Positions 1-10,979 of a stretch of DNA of 64,000 bases are shown here, piece after piece. The first letter of the stretch is position 1. Each line of letters begins with the position of its first letter. This DNA comes from Symsagittifera roscoffensis (Eukaryota; Xenacoelomorpha; Acoela; Convolutidae), in NCBI RefSeq assembly GCF_963678635.1, contig NC_087062.1, positions 46,089,758 to 46,153,757 of the forward strand, in the 5' to 3' direction. The notes beneath the pieces were generated by a model, which was not told where the DNA came from, ran no database searches, and worked only from the letters and a program-made list of their open reading frames with translations. A program made the position numbers and the translations under genes.

Positions 1-1470
1 GGATGAAAAATTGAAAAAACGTTCTCATGAAAAACGCGGGTTTTGTTAAGTTGCTAATATAATTTCTGCTTGAAAACCATTCTCCTATTAAATTGCCTTT
101 CTATGAACTCTTCTCAAAAAGACCTATTTGTATTCAATGTTTGTAATTGAATTTTGTTTGGAATTTTGTTTTCAATGTTTGTAATAACATAGCTTGCTTT
201 ATTTTAAATCTCCTTGTAACTTGATTAAAATCTACCTACTTGTCTTTTTTCAGATTCAAGTATCTTAAGTCTTTTTATGCTTTTATTTCAATTTAGAATG
301 AACTAAATCGGTTCAAATAATTTTTTCGATCAACTGAGCAATCTCTACGAGCCAACGGGCGTTGTCAAACGCAAATCGATGGTTAATTTGTTAAAGCACG
401 CATTCAATTGACCGATTGAATTTAATTTTATTTGAGTGTCGAGAAAAATTGATGAAAATAAATTGATGAATTTTTTTTTGCAATTTTTTTTGCACCATCG
501 CTTCGAGTAAAGCAAGTTACCAGGGTTGGCGCTCTAAATTCGTGTCTGAATATCAAAAACTGTTCTCTGTTCAGTCCGCAGCCACATTTGCAATATCATT
601 TTTATAAGAGAGAAAAAACAATTGGTATTGTACGCATCAGTTTTGGTGATTTTTTAAAAAACCGGAAAGAAACTTTTTGATTTTTGGTATTTTGTTTGCA
701 AATTTTGATGTTCCACATGTGTTGGAGAATCTGGCTTATGATTTCATATCATTCAAACTTTATCCAAGAAGATTGGGGGAGATTGCTTAATTTTTTGGCA
801 GATTCCCTTTTTTGTTGGTGTCATTGAGATATGGTCATGAATTTGTGAGATTTAAATCAAACATAAGTTCAAAAAAATTGATTTAAATCAATATTTGTTG
901 ATATAGAATAGTGTTAATCACAAGGAACACCAAAATTGCTTTTGTCACTTCTGTTAATTCCATATCGAATTTGGTCAATTTGTGAATTCAGAAATCGAAG
1001 AAAAACAAAAATCCCATCTTTTTTGAGAATATCCGTCGAATAACTTTGGGAGCAATTTTAACAGTTATATTGTAGTAATAGTACTTAAAACAAGTCCGGT
1101 TTTGAAAATCTTGAAACTTTTTCTTGCCATTTTTTGAGCCAAATTTTTAACTAATTTCGATATTTGGGCTGTTTTTTTTTATTTGCAAAACTAATCCTAA
1201 CTGATTTGTGTCATGCTAAGTGGGATAAAAAACGGTTCGCGTTTGAAAACCATGCCTGATGAAAGCGCTGCAAAGTTGCTCAGTTCAAATACTTTTTCAA
1301 CAAGTATCTCGATTCACCACTCTAGGTATGATCAAACAGGCTATGGCACTGCCTCGTTCCACAAAAGAACTGGCAATCGCTAAACTCGCTCTTTTCATTC
1401 AACTGTTTTCGTTCTTCATTCTACTTCTACAGCCTAACTGTTGTGATAAACTCATTAAAAAGTTTCAGAG
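1..1470. other. AT-rich stretch without recognisable gene
   Basis: No convincing coding sequence, RNA gene or repeat boundary was found. The DNA is rich in A and T runs. An open stretch of 74 codons at 1,259-1,483 (+) has a hydrophobic centre but no recognisable domain. It directly precedes the LINE ORF1 remnant, so it may be LINE 5' UTR. Positions 330-600 are less AT-rich and may be part of an unrecognised repeat. Confidence 0.5.
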
Positions 1471-2450
1471 ATGGAAGATGTAAATGATATTATATCAAAA
1501 AACACTCATATCAAAAAATCACTCAAAACTGTAACCGAAGGAGAGGCACAGAGTCTTCTTTTCCAGAAACTCAATGAAGTGATCGAATTTAAACTACGGA
1601 AAAAATCAATTATAGAAACGAACAAAATCCAATAAGAGAGAAAGATGGTAATATGCACGAATTATCAGAACGCGTTATAGAAGTAGAGAAACAATCGAGA
1701 AAGCTCTGCTTACTTTTTGTAAACCTTCACTATGGTGAAAACCCGACGTCATATATACTCAATTTCACGCGTCACTATCTGGAAGTCAATGTTAGCGTCA
1801 ACACTATAGCCGCCTCCCACTCCTTGAAATGAAATTCACGATCACCAGTGGTCGTTAAATTCATATTTCATAGGGATAGAGATGTAGTATGAGAAGGAAA
1901 AGATGGCTGAAAAACGTTCGAAACTTGAGAAATTTTCTTATCATGGTCGAGAAATGCCTAGCCCTTAGAGACTAAAAAACAAAACGAAAAGCTGGACAGT
2001 TGGGATTACCAGCATACACAAACAAACAAACAAAATATATACGCCCGTAATGCCAATAGCTTCTAACTAAACCCGGTTCAAGTGAAGTTCAGCGATGAGC
2101 TTAAATTTTTTGTTTCCCCCAGTCTAGCATAACAGATAAATATCCGGAAGAATTTTTAAAAGAAGCCGACACCATCGTAACTATAAAACGTGGGCCGAAA
2201 CAACTGAAACGCCTAAGCTACCACCATCGCTGCAAAGAAAACCCGAATAAGGAAGGAGCGTACTGATACCAAAAAGAAAGTTCATGGTCTCACCACTTGA
2301 AGAAACAATTCAAAGTAGCCTAACTAATGGCATAATAACTGCTCTTGCACAAGCCTTTGTTAGCGCTATTCAACGCGCACTTAAAATTGCTAGAAATTCA
2401 TCCCCTCACAAAGAAACTCCCTTTTCAGTTGAAAATGGGTACGATTAAAA
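1471..2450 (+). pseudogene. LINE ORF1 remnant
   Basis: A start at 1,471 opens a short frame rich in Lys and Glu (MEDVNDIISK at its N-terminus). Further on, about 1,655-1,840, a stretch reading VIEVEKQSRKLCLLFVNL resembles the end of the coiled coil and the start of the RNA-binding fold of LINE ORF1 proteins, where a Glu/Arg-rich helix precedes a beta strand. A later piece, about 2,270-2,440, is also coding-like. The pieces lie in different frames with stops between them. The assignment rests on position directly upstream of the endonuclease and on this weak resemblance. Confidence 0.5.
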
Positions 2451-3146
2451 ATACATCTGCTTTAATTTTTGTGCTACGCATAAACGCTAGGTCACTTTAA
2501 AAAACATGCTGAATACTTGAAGCATTTATATATTGTCTTGAACCTCCGCCGTCATTATTATGCATGGTAAAAAAATACTCAAGATGATTCCAACGCTTTA
2601 CTTATAAAATGTTTTGATCAATACAGAGTGAACTCTGGTGAATTGCGAGGTGGATGTGTAATAATTCAAGCACTGAAGAGGATCAACAGTGTTGAAAAAT
2701 TGCTATATCGGCGAAAATTTGGTTTCCTTGCTTTCCAATTTGTCATAAGGGTAATGCATAGCGCTCCAAGAATTAACGAGTTTGAGTTGATTGAAAACTC
2801 AGATACCCCTCTCGAGTGCTCATCATCTCATATACCACAGATTGTATGAGCAGATTTTAAAATAGATACATTAAAAGCCGTTTTGATAAGTGCAAATTAC
2901 CCGAACAAGGTAAACTCAAATGTTGTTGAATCAGTTGTCGAAGAGGCAACAGGAGTGTCATCAGTATCCAAAAATTTTCTCGATCATTTTGCAGTGAGAG
3001 ATATGGATAATGCAGAAGTAAATGTCCTCGCACATCAAGATTTTTCTGATCATTATCCGATTAGTTTAACTTTTCCAGAAAAGCAGAATTGGAAGAAGAC
3101 CTTGAAAATTTCAAAGATACCTCATTTTCAAAATCCTCCGAACTAA
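2450..3146 (+). pseudogene. LINE endonuclease (EEP family) remnant
   Basis: This is the N-terminal part of LINE ORF2. The frame at 2,628-2,849 contains GELRGGCVII, matching the conserved glycine strand (consensus rGGGv) in the middle of the endonuclease. The frame at 2,883-3,146 contains LDHFAVRD at residues 33-40 and FSDHYPI at residues 54-60, the C-terminal SDH motif whose Asp and His are catalytic in this family. The enzyme nicks target DNA to prime reverse transcription. Several stops and a frame change separate the parts, so no active enzyme is expected. Confidence 0.75.
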
Positions 3147-3560
3147 TTGACATGTTCCTTATTTTTGCTCAATTCTCGTTCAAAGGTTTTTAAAAAGTCT
3201 GGTAATAATGAAAATTATGGCAAACTTCATCCCCTTTTTCAAAAGACACTCAATAAGTATGCACCTATTATACAGCAAAATCATAAAAAAACACCACCTC
3301 AATGGTTTACAAGTCGAAAAAGGAACTTGATAAACAGGAGAAATAATTTAAAAAAAAATAAGTGAATGATGAAAGGATACGGACAATTAATACCATTTAA
3401 AGCGAAGGAAGCAACAGTTAAAAAGAGAAAAAAAAACCTTCAAAACAGACATTTTATTTCAAAAAATTCAAAAAACGTATCGGAGTCTCCAGATAAACTT
3501 TCAAACTTCTCAATGACCTTATAGGAAAACAATCGAACGCATTAGCAAAACCCAGTATTT
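3147..3560 (+). pseudogene. LINE ORF2 linker remnant
   Basis: The linker between endonuclease and reverse transcriptase. The 72-codon open stretch at 3,147-3,365 contains PQWFTSRKRNLINRRNNLKK, close to the Trp-Phe/Arg-Lys pattern found just before the RT in CR1-like LINEs. Beyond 3,365 the frame is broken and Lys-rich. No separate function is expected. Confidence 0.6.
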
Positions 3561-3779
3561 CCTTTTGTTGCATTCTCACAGAGCATTCTCAACCTTCAAC
3601 TGTGGTTGAACACTTCAAAAATTTCTTTGCAAGCATGGGTTTAACTATACAAAAAATAAGAATTTTCAAAGTTCCATGAACTCTTCTGAATTAGAGTTCT
3701 CTTTGTTCTTGCAGAGATAATCAATTCATCATTTTTTGCATGCATTGATAACTTACTGCCGAAAAATTCTTCGAGCAAA

Positions 3780-4471
3780 GACAATATAAACAATCTTTTA
3801 ATCAAAATGGCAGCCTCGGTAATTTTGCCAACTCTATCTAAATCAATCAATCTACTCTTTCATGAAGGCAAATATCCGAATGAAGTAGCGAAATCAAAGG
3901 TTTTGCCATTGCACAAAAATGGATCAAAGAACGACGAAAAACAGCTATTGTCCAATTGCAATACTGAATGTTTCGAGTAAGGTTTATGAACGATTTAAGA
4001 ACATTAGATTATGTGCATATTTGGAGAAATTCAAATTGTTTTACAACCAAATGATTGGATTCAGACCGAAAAATAGTAGTACTGACACTTTAGTACAGGT
4101 AACTTAAAGGTTAAGACACGAAAAAAGTGGCCAAAAAACATATTTTTCTTGATCTCAAAAAAGTGTGTGATACTATTCATCATAAAATGCTAATCAAAAA
4201 ATTGAATAAATACAGTATAAAAATCGAAGCATCAGATTGGTTTAGCAGTTATCTAAGTAATCGTCAACATTGGGAAGAAATTTCTGGAACAAACTCTTCC
4301 TGGAAACATAATGTTTACGGTGTGCCACAGGGCGCAGTTTTAGGTGCTCTGTTGTTTCTCATCTATATGAATGATCTTCCAAGTGCATGTAAAAATACTG
4401 AGATGTTTCTCTTCGCAGAAGATACAAACTTAATTGCACTAGAATGCATAGCTTCAGAAGTTCAAAAAGTA
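3780..4471 (+). pseudogene. LINE reverse transcriptase remnant
   Basis: Fingers region: a stretch near 3,800-3,920 resembles the conserved NLLIKMAA..LPTLSKSIN segment, and 3,919-4,107 contains CPIAILNVSSKVYE and GFRPKNSSTDTL. Palm: the frame at 4,127 has FLDLKKVCDTIHH (motif A, residues 7-19), GVPQGAVLGALLF (motif B, from residue 65) and FAEDT (motif C, residues 96-100). The usual motif C is FADD, so the first catalytic Asp has become Glu, which alone should abolish activity. Stops and frameshifts lie upstream. The thumb is missing because homology ends near 4,472; the open frame running to 4,540 continues into unrelated repeat. Confidence 0.85.
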
Positions 4472-4851
4472 TTAAGATACGTCATAGATTTCCGGTCCGC
4501 CCTGCTATGTATTAACATTAGGGATAGAGTCTACAATTGATTAAACTAGGGATTAGAATGGTTTGTGTGATGGTAAGAGAATGGAAAGAAAAACGAAAAT
4601 TATTTAGATTTTGTGTGAAATGTCTAGTTTTTTCGCAAACTTTTCAGCGCGTGTTATGTAAATCGAAATGAAATTTAATGATTCATTACGTGTACAATGT
4701 GGAAGAAAAGTCTTGTCAATAGTTTTTGGTATATAGTAAGTCAATGGTTAGAGTTTTTGGGAAAAAGTTGAGTTTTTTTCCTCAAAAATTTTCAAAAAGA
4801 CTTCAAAACACGATTATATATGGTATTGTTCATTCTATTAACTATTTTATA
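4472..4851 (-). repeat. Dispersed ~380 bp repeat X, copy 1
   Basis: The reverse complement of this segment matches 21,020-21,408, 34,110-34,497 and 39,505-39,877 by eye, including landmarks TAGAGTCTA, GGTTTGTGTGATGG and TTTTTTCGCAAAC. It abuts the truncated LINE on its left. Strand is given relative to the array copies, which are taken as +. It carries no coding frame. No terminal inverted repeat or target duplication was found, so whether it is a small DNA transposon or a fragment of a larger repeat is open. Confidence 0.7.
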
Positions 4852-5040
4852 AAAGGATACTACTTTTCAAAGCAGTGCTCCTGTTAAGTGATACTATGCT
4901 GAAAACTCGAAAAAAAATTAAATTACAAAGAAGTATAAAAATCACTGCATTGTATATTACATTTACCGCAATATTTTACCTTTTAATAAAAAAAAATATA
5001 AAACGACAGTATAAAATTTTTTTTTACATCAGATCACTTC
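4852..5040. other. A/T-rich spacer
   Basis: A short A/T-rich interval between repeat X and the polymerase fossil. Nothing recognisable was seen in it. Confidence 0.4.
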
Positions 5041-5556
5041 TTATAACTTCAATGGTTTTGTAAGATTTCCATTATCTTGAACTTGTCTTTTTGGATAAAA
5101 ATAACCAAGTCTTTCCTTTGTCTGTTCATATGTTGCAACCATAAGATTTATAGTTCTGAGCCCTCTGTTAGTAGATGCAAGGTTAATTGCCTCATCGAGA
5201 ACTCGCCTATGAATTGCCATAACTCCATATCCAGAATCATCCAGAACTCGTTTGTTTAACCCTTTGCTGATAAATATGAACTTGTCTGACTTGTAGTCAT
5301 AGCAGCAATAAGTTTTGCTACACAAACAGAGCATCTCTGGACATCTAAATTCCTCTTTTAAAAGTCCCGGCTCCCGTTTATTATGTTTTTTATGGGTTTG
5401 GCAACAAGTTCGAGTGAAGAAATTGGATTTTGCATCCGCCTTGAAAGAGTCGCTACAGTCATTTTCCCTCAATTTTTCCCAAATAGCTCTTATCTGGCTG
5501 GATACTGTGATTTCTTCAGCAAGAACTAAGTAAAGTGAGCCTCTCCAACTCTTCAA
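5041..5556 (-). pseudogene. PolB fossil: C-terminal block
   Basis: A 171-codon open block. SLYLVLAEE near its N-terminus lies where the palm motif C region ends. It continues with a Cys-rich patch (CPEMLCLCSKTYCCYD) and ends with the conserved-looking tail ATYEQTKERLGYFYPKRQVQ. I recall this tail from many invertebrate Polinton-like polymerases; a database search would confirm it. It is part of the fossil element described for 5,041-8,450. Confidence 0.75.
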
Positions 5557-6298
5557 ATTTTTTTAATCATAGAATTTGTCAAAAAAAGTCATACTAGATC
5601 TCCAACATTCTGAATTTCGCATACTGAAGTATGAAAAAACCAACAATGATGGCTCTCGGTGCTCATTGGTTGATTTTTACAACTCCAACTCATACAAGTC
5701 TTTTTCAACTGCATTCAATCTTTTGTACAAGGTCTCATTGATCACTTTATGAGTCTTTTCATCGTTCAGATAGTTCGTAGTTGTGTGCCTGGGTCTATCC
5801 ATGATCCGATATCCATACGAGGAATGGCCTAAAAGCTTCATAGTTTATGCTACAGCTCCTGAAAAAATATTTTCATCTCCTTCTCTTCTACCATCAACAA
5901 CTGACTGAACGAAATTTTTGAAGCATTTCCGAGAAGAATCTTGAACAAAACAGTAAGTTGCAAATTTTGATTTCAGTTCATCTGAACAACTAAGTCGCGT
6001 TGAACATTACCAAAAAGAGATCCATTTATTCTTTTGCTAGAAGGGAATCTGTAAAAAGAGGTTTTTGTAAGAAAAAGGGGTTCAGACATGGTTTTTGATT
6101 TTGTCATTGGTTTTGAAATTTTCCCACCACTCAGACTCCCACTTTTTTAAAACCTTGATCCTTCCTCTTTAATGTATTCTCGTCGCATATCATTCATCTC
6201 TCTCTTCTTGTTTCCTCGCTCAATATTCTGTTCTGTTAAGAAGGGACACGCTTCTTGACATGAACAGAAATGGTAAAAGCATAACATTACGTTGAATA

Positions 6299-6673
6299 CT
6301 ATTTTACAGTGATCACAGTAAACATCAACATTAAAACAGTCGATTTTTTTCTGTTAACCAGATGTGAAAAACACTCAATTTTACATTCTGGTCTGGTTTC
6401 CTGGTAAGAAGACATGTCCATGTTCTCAAAATTGCGAGATCGGTTATGTGTAGACTTCAATTTCTGCATATCTGTGTCAAACTTCCATCTCGTAAACAGT
6501 CCTGTTGGCACATCGTGAAATATTGAGAAAGGGTAGAGCTGACTTGCATTAATTCCTACGATTGATTTACAATTGTGTGATGAATTTTGGATGAAAGTTT
6601 CATCAACTACAGTTTTTTGAGTGAGCACATTGGAAGGCCCATCTTCATGTCTTTTCGTTTTTTTTTCACACAA
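6299..6673 (-). pseudogene. PolB fossil: palm block
   Basis: The block contains TQKTVVDETFI and then SIVGINASQLYPF. The second matches polymerase motif A (D/N-x2-SLYP type), where family B polymerases bind the first catalytic metal. It is part of the fossil element described for 5,041-8,450. Confidence 0.7.
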
Positions 6674-7628
6674 ATCTTTATTTTTTTTAGCAAAATGGAA
6701 AAAATTTGTAATTTGTAGATTTATGTCGACATATGATTGCTAGATTTGGCAGAGTAACTCCAAACTTCAACTTATCTATCCCCTTGTTATGATATAACTG
6801 AATCATTTTTGCATTGCCTCCAGGGTTGTAACTACATTCATGTTATTGTACCACTTCAAAAATCTTTGAACACAGTCATTCCGTTTTTCTTCCAAGTCTC
6901 TCGTAAGTAATTGTAATTATCGAATCTGGCGGCACAGTCTTATTTTGGAGCTTTTTCAGTGCTTGTTGTTTGTCAAACCCACTCTTTCCCAGCTTCTCAT
7001 AATCAATGAAATCTTTAATCAGAGGATTGTTGTCTCTAAGTTAACTGAAAAATGCTTCATACAGTGGCCATTCGGGAAAATCAAGCTTGTATGGAATGTC
7101 AAACCACTCATAGGGGAAGAATGCTTTAGTTTTGCTATTTTTATAGGCATTGAGAAAGGAGTCCAGAGTATTTGTCCTGGAAACTTCATTATGTCGAGAA
7201 ATTGTAGATCTCCAAACTTGAAGGAAATGAAGTCGTTTGCTTTTTTGATGACTGATGCTTCTTGTTCTTTCTCGCGAATCAAAAAAGGGATTAAGTAGGA
7301 CTTGATCATTTTCAAATCATATCTAACGCTGCTAAATTCAAAAACAAGTAAAGTATTTCCATATCTTTTAGGTGTTGTTTCAAATCAATGAGTTGATTTT
7401 TCTGAATTCGCAAGAATTGTGTTGACATATCTGCTTCTTCCGAATCTTCAATGCATTCGTCTTCGCTTTCAAATATGTTACTTTTACCCTTTTCGTTCAG
7501 CTGATCAAAAGTCTTATTCATTCTTTCATTGACAGCTTCTTCAATATCTTGAAAGTTTCTCCTCATCCTTACAAAATCAATAATCAAGTTCTGTGAATCC
7601 TTGTTGTACAAAAAGATGGGTTCATCAA

Positions 7629-7982
7629 TCAGATTCGATGATATAGAGACTGAAATTGGAAGTTGTTTTCCAATCCAGATTGTAGTTTGTGTTTCTTTCC
7701 GTTCCTCTGTATAACACAAATCGACTCAAAATCGAGAAGGGCTACGTTATTAAGAAGTTTGTTTTCTTCAGAAACTGAAAGGTTGAATCCTTCTACTTTT
7801 TCAAACAAGGTTTCTCGAAGCTCATACACGTTCTTTGGGTAAATATGTCTCACCCGATCCTTGCATCTCAGAAGATGTTTGTTTAGAAACTCAGATCTTT
7901 CGAAGGAAGTGTCACAACTAGAACACTGGACGCACTTGAAGAAAGAATTAATATCAATTGTATGAACGATATGATTGTTCAA
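7629..7982 (-). pseudogene. PolB fossil: finger and exonuclease block
   Basis: This block pairs a Cys-x2-Cys..His..Cys finger (CVQCSSCDTSF near its start) with LLDFESICV, the exonuclease I motif in which Asp and Glu bind metal. A finger just before the exonuclease is typical of the Polinton-like polymerases found in invertebrates. It is part of the decayed element described for 5,041-8,450. Confidence 0.7.
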
Positions 7983-8699
7983 TCTCAGTCGTCATTTGAC
8001 TGTTTTATCCATTCTTCTAATACTTCTTCGAGCTAGTTCTCCTATATTTTCATTTTTTAGATATCGAAATTGTATATAAAGATGTTTCTTTGTACAATTT
8101 CTTCGACAATAGTTAAGTCTTCTGCAGAAACTCCACGAAAATTTTTAGGATCATAACCAATTTTTGATATAAATTCTGTAAACTATCTAGAAGTGTGAGA
8201 GCTGAGATAATTGTGACTATTCATGTACGTGGCTATTGCGGGGAAAAGAAAAAAATGATTTTATCATGGTTCCCTGTTTTTGTTACACAAAAGACAGTTC
8301 GCTTCCGTATGCCGTAGTAAAGGTTCGGGCAAAACAGATTCCGGACATCCCATTGAAATGTTATTTAGCAAAGCAGCAAAAATTGTCACATTTGTGATCA
8401 CCTTGAACCTCCATTTTGTGTTCTGGCGTTCTTGGGTACATTGTTCCACAAAATGAATTTTTTCTACTTTTCCTTAGATTGTTATCAAATCCGCTTTCGT
8501 ACACAGTAATTGCAATTTTTTTGAACAAAATATTGTTTTCATGGGCGTAAAATTATCGAAATTCCCCAGCCTCGAAATTTCGAAGAACGAACCCTAGAGA
8601 ATAGTTGATTTTTGCGGCAAAATTGAGCTTGTTGAAGACTTCTTTAAGCTTCTCGTTGATTATTTTATGATCTAACTTGGATATTTGAAGTTACATACC

Positions 8700-9140
8700 T
8701 TTTCAGCGCATAAACACCAACCTTGTGTACTCGGTTCAATTGTCGCCTGATCTAACACAAATTCAAGTGCGAGAAATTGTCTCTGGAAATTTTCTGGCAC
8801 GAATGGACATCCCAATCCAATCCAAGTCTGGCGGATGGTGAAAGTGAGGCGAAAGGATTTCAACGAACATCATATGACACAAGTATCCATCACACAGAAC
8901 TAACTTGGAACAATGCAAATGATGGAGGAAGTGTCTTAGAATGTGAGAATGAACTACCTCGTCACTCTTGACTCTAGATATTTGGCTCAACTAGTCGACG
9001 ACTTCCTCTTTCCTTGGGAATAAGAGGAGTCTGTGGAGATCCCAATTACCATAGGAGAGGATGAGGGGTTCTGTGAGCCAAAAACGCCAGTCACCGAACC
9101 ACCAAGTCAATCACCGGCGATGTAGACAAAACCAGCTTTG
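8700..9140 (+). pseudogene. Unidentified coding-like remnant
   Basis: After a TTTTCAG acceptor-like site ending at 8,706, the + strand reads for about 45 codons with protein-like composition (it includes SPDLTQIQVREIV). Open stretches follow at 8,777-8,968 and 8,949-9,130; the last is acidic then Pro-rich (PITIGEDEGFCEPKTP) and ends in TAG at about 9,130. The opposite strand is also open here but its peptides look like shadows. No family was recognised. It could be exons of a decayed host gene or another part of the neighbouring virus-like fossil. Confidence 0.35.
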
Positions 9141-9149
9141 GGCTCCATT

Positions 9150-9600
9150 GCGAAATTATAAAATTTTGAGAACTCAGCTGCTCGACAACTCTTTGATTTG
9201 TAAATAATTTGTATGTTGTCTTGTTTTTTGTATTTTATTTTTTTTTTGCAAATAATATATATTTTTTAAAAAGATAAGGAAAAAGAAATAAGGTAAGATT
9301 CTATAGAAAAACTTGTTAAAAAAGCACAAGGATAAAAAATCAAACTACTTTTGCACTTGGCAAAAATTTTAACAATGTTTTTTGCAAAGATGGTAAAAAA
9401 ATTAAATCAATTTTAGCATCCCGTAAAAACACTCTCGACATTTTTTTACACTCATAATTAAAAAATCATTACACTTTTTGCAAACGTGTTCAAAACTTTC
9501 CACTAATCTGCGCTCTATACAAAAAATTTCACAGTGCTTCGAGCGCACTTGTTAAAAAAATCAAGAAAAAATCAACTGAAAAATCTACTTTTTACACATA
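9150..9600. other. T/A-rich spacer with weak P/Q-like repeats
   Basis: Low-complexity T and A runs with recurring TTTTTGCA and CTTG..AAAAA words. These resemble a very diverged form of the P and Q blocks of the array to the right. No gene was seen. Confidence 0.45.
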
Positions 9601-9601
9601 T

Positions 9602-9905
9602 CTTGACCAAACACAACAGAAAAACAATGTATTAAGATCAAGAGTAGCACTCGAATTCATCAATATTGATGATTTCCAAACGATAATTTAACAAAATTTT
9701 TACCATGAAATTTTGATTTTCGCATGTTCCTAAGAAGAAGAAACTTAAAAAAATTTCTAAAAAAATTTTGCAAAAAAATTGCGTTTTGCAGAAAATTTTT
9801 CCAAATTTTTGGATACTTGTTAAAAAAATCATTATACTTTTTGTAACTTGCAATGTTTTCCACAATTTTTTGCATACTTCTTGAAGAAGTTAAAACATAG
9901 TAAAC
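9602..9905 (+). repeat. Outlying diverged copy of array block P
   Basis: This segment follows the same order of landmarks as the P blocks at 14.4, 15.8, 24.8, 27.0 and 29.0 kb: an ACAATGTATTA word, CATCAATA.TGATGA, TTGCGTTTTGCAG, then GCAATGTTTTCCACAA. It is clearly more diverged than the array copies and lies about 1.1 kb left of the array, so it may be an old seed or a detached unit. Lys/Asn/Phe-rich open frames on its - strand are composition effects. Confidence 0.6.
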
Positions 9906-9919
9906 ACATCAATTCTCTT

Positions 9920-10360
9920 GGTTTACTATGTTTTTTTGGTAAGATTCGTTGGAAACAGAAAATTAAAAAAAGCTGGGAAGAACTTGACTCAAAGCAGCTG
10001 CCATTGGAAAGAATGATTTTTGCAGAAAAAAGTGGATGTATATAGTAGTAGTAACGCTTACGCAATTTCCATTAAGGGAAAATTCATGCAAAACCTTTCA
10101 TATTTGGTACTACTACCATTTATGGAAATCGCAATGACTCCTACTGCTTCATTCCATTTTCCTTTAATCTCAAAATAATTTGTTTCATTTCTCTTCATCT
10201 GATCAGTTTGCTTTCAAAAACGTACGAAGAGAAGTTGACAGTCCCAACTATATTGAATTTTCTAAAAATCAAAAATCATTTTGGAGATTTGCTTGGTTCC
10301 ACAAATTCTACAAGGGTTAAAAATACTTCGAACCGTGCTTTCAACTATTAAAAATAATTG
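9920..10360 (+). pseudogene. Possible exons of an unidentified gene
   Basis: Protein-like stretches occur at about 9,945-10,045 (containing WEELDSKQLPLERM) and at 10,206-10,320, the latter directly after a CTGATCAG acceptor-like site. Two frames remain open in the second stretch, so the true frame is uncertain, and I could not link the stretches with consistent splice phases. No family was recognised. This may be the 5' part of the coding stretch that ends at 10,762. Confidence 0.3.
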
Positions 10361-10573
10361 ATTTTAGACGATTTGAAAATTCTCAACAAGTCTAACTCAG
10401 TGAAAAAGAAGGAGAAGCACCATCGGCAATCCGGAATACTTTTATTCACGTTGCTGGAAATCTCGGACTCGTACCGATATATGAAGCCAAATCTGGCAAA
10501 CAATCAACTATGGATCAGGAGCTCTACATCTACATCTGTAACAGAGTATATGAGTTAGAAACATACAACATGA

Positions 10574-10762
10574 GGAGGCTGTCTCACAATCAAGCAGTAC
10601 AATGTGAAGAAGCCGCCCTACTTTCAGATTCGACTCTTCACTGCAAAAAAGAGCGAGACACTGAAGCAAGTTGACTATGTCAATTGTACTCTGAATGAAT
10701 TCAGAGAACTGTCTGCAATTTTGGGAGATTTCAAGTTTGTTGATAATTGTAAACCTCAGTAA
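10574..10762 (+). CDS. Hypothetical protein, C-terminal coding stretch
   Basis: Sixty-two codons are open to a TAA at 10,760. The sequence looks like real protein: KPPYFQIRLF, then LKQVDYVNCTLNEFRELSAI, ending DNCKPQ. An AATAGAAAT signal-like word follows about 30 bases after the stop. The same frame is open at 10,358-10,558 but two stops intervene, so either a small intron or decay separates them. Another frame is open at about 10,397-10,672 with an equally protein-like sequence (VAGNLGLVPIYEAKSGKQ), which adds doubt. The ending has a faint look of a COMM domain (short strand, then an amphipathic helix), but this is a guess. Confidence 0.35.
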   Translation, partial: GGCLTIKQYNVKKPPYFQIRLFTAKKSETLKQVDYVNCTLNEFRELSAILGDFKFVDNCKPQ

Positions 10763-10979
10763 AGCTTTTTGATGTTTTGTATATTTGATAATAGAAATAT
10801 TATTGGTTCAAAACTATTTTTTCTTATTGAAGTGTACATTTAGAGCTAGGATATCTAAGGAAAAGTCACATTATACAATTTAATCGAAATTGACAAAAAC
10901 ACTAACCAATTATCAGTTGATTTTGCAGTATTTGTTTAAAAAAATACTGAAAAACAGATTTAATTACTGTTTTCATCAA
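10763..10979. other. Spacer before the tandem array
   Basis: An A/T-rich interval after the putative gene end. It contains no gene. Homology to the array begins near its right end, where TTTAATTACTGTTTT is found. Confidence 0.4.

Larger units (their letters stand above)
1471..4471 (+). mobile_element. Decayed LINE (CR1/Jockey-like non-LTR retrotransposon)
   Basis: In order this holds an ORF1-like part (about 1,471-2,450), an apurinic-type endonuclease (about 2,450-3,140), a linker and a reverse transcriptase (about 3,780-4,471). That order and the RT motifs fit the CR1/Jockey group of LINEs, which copy themselves by target-primed reverse transcription. The reading frame is broken by several stops and frameshifts, so it is not mobile. 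The RT thumb and the 3' UTR are absent: at about 4,472 the sequence changes to a different dispersed repeat. No poly(A) tail or target-site duplication was found. The family is fairly sure; the exact clade is not. Confidence 0.8.
5041..8450 (-). mobile_element. Polinton/Maverick-type element fossil (DNA polymerase B)
   Basis: The - strand holds blocks of a protein-primed family B DNA polymerase in the expected order from right to left. These are an N-terminal block (8,264-8,449), a Cys/His finger followed by the exonuclease motif (7,629-7,982), the rest of the exonuclease and linker (7,019-7,719), the palm (6,299-6,673) and the C-terminal block (5,041-5,556). This polymerase type is carried by Polintons and related virus-like elements of animals. 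It is clearly broken, with well over five breaks, and looks old. No capsid, ATPase, protease, integrase or terminal inverted repeat was recognised, so this is an orphan polymerase fragment. Confidence 0.75.

Noticed and set aside
6945-7298. 117-codon + strand frame
   Set aside because: It is the shadow of the polymerase fossil on the - strand.
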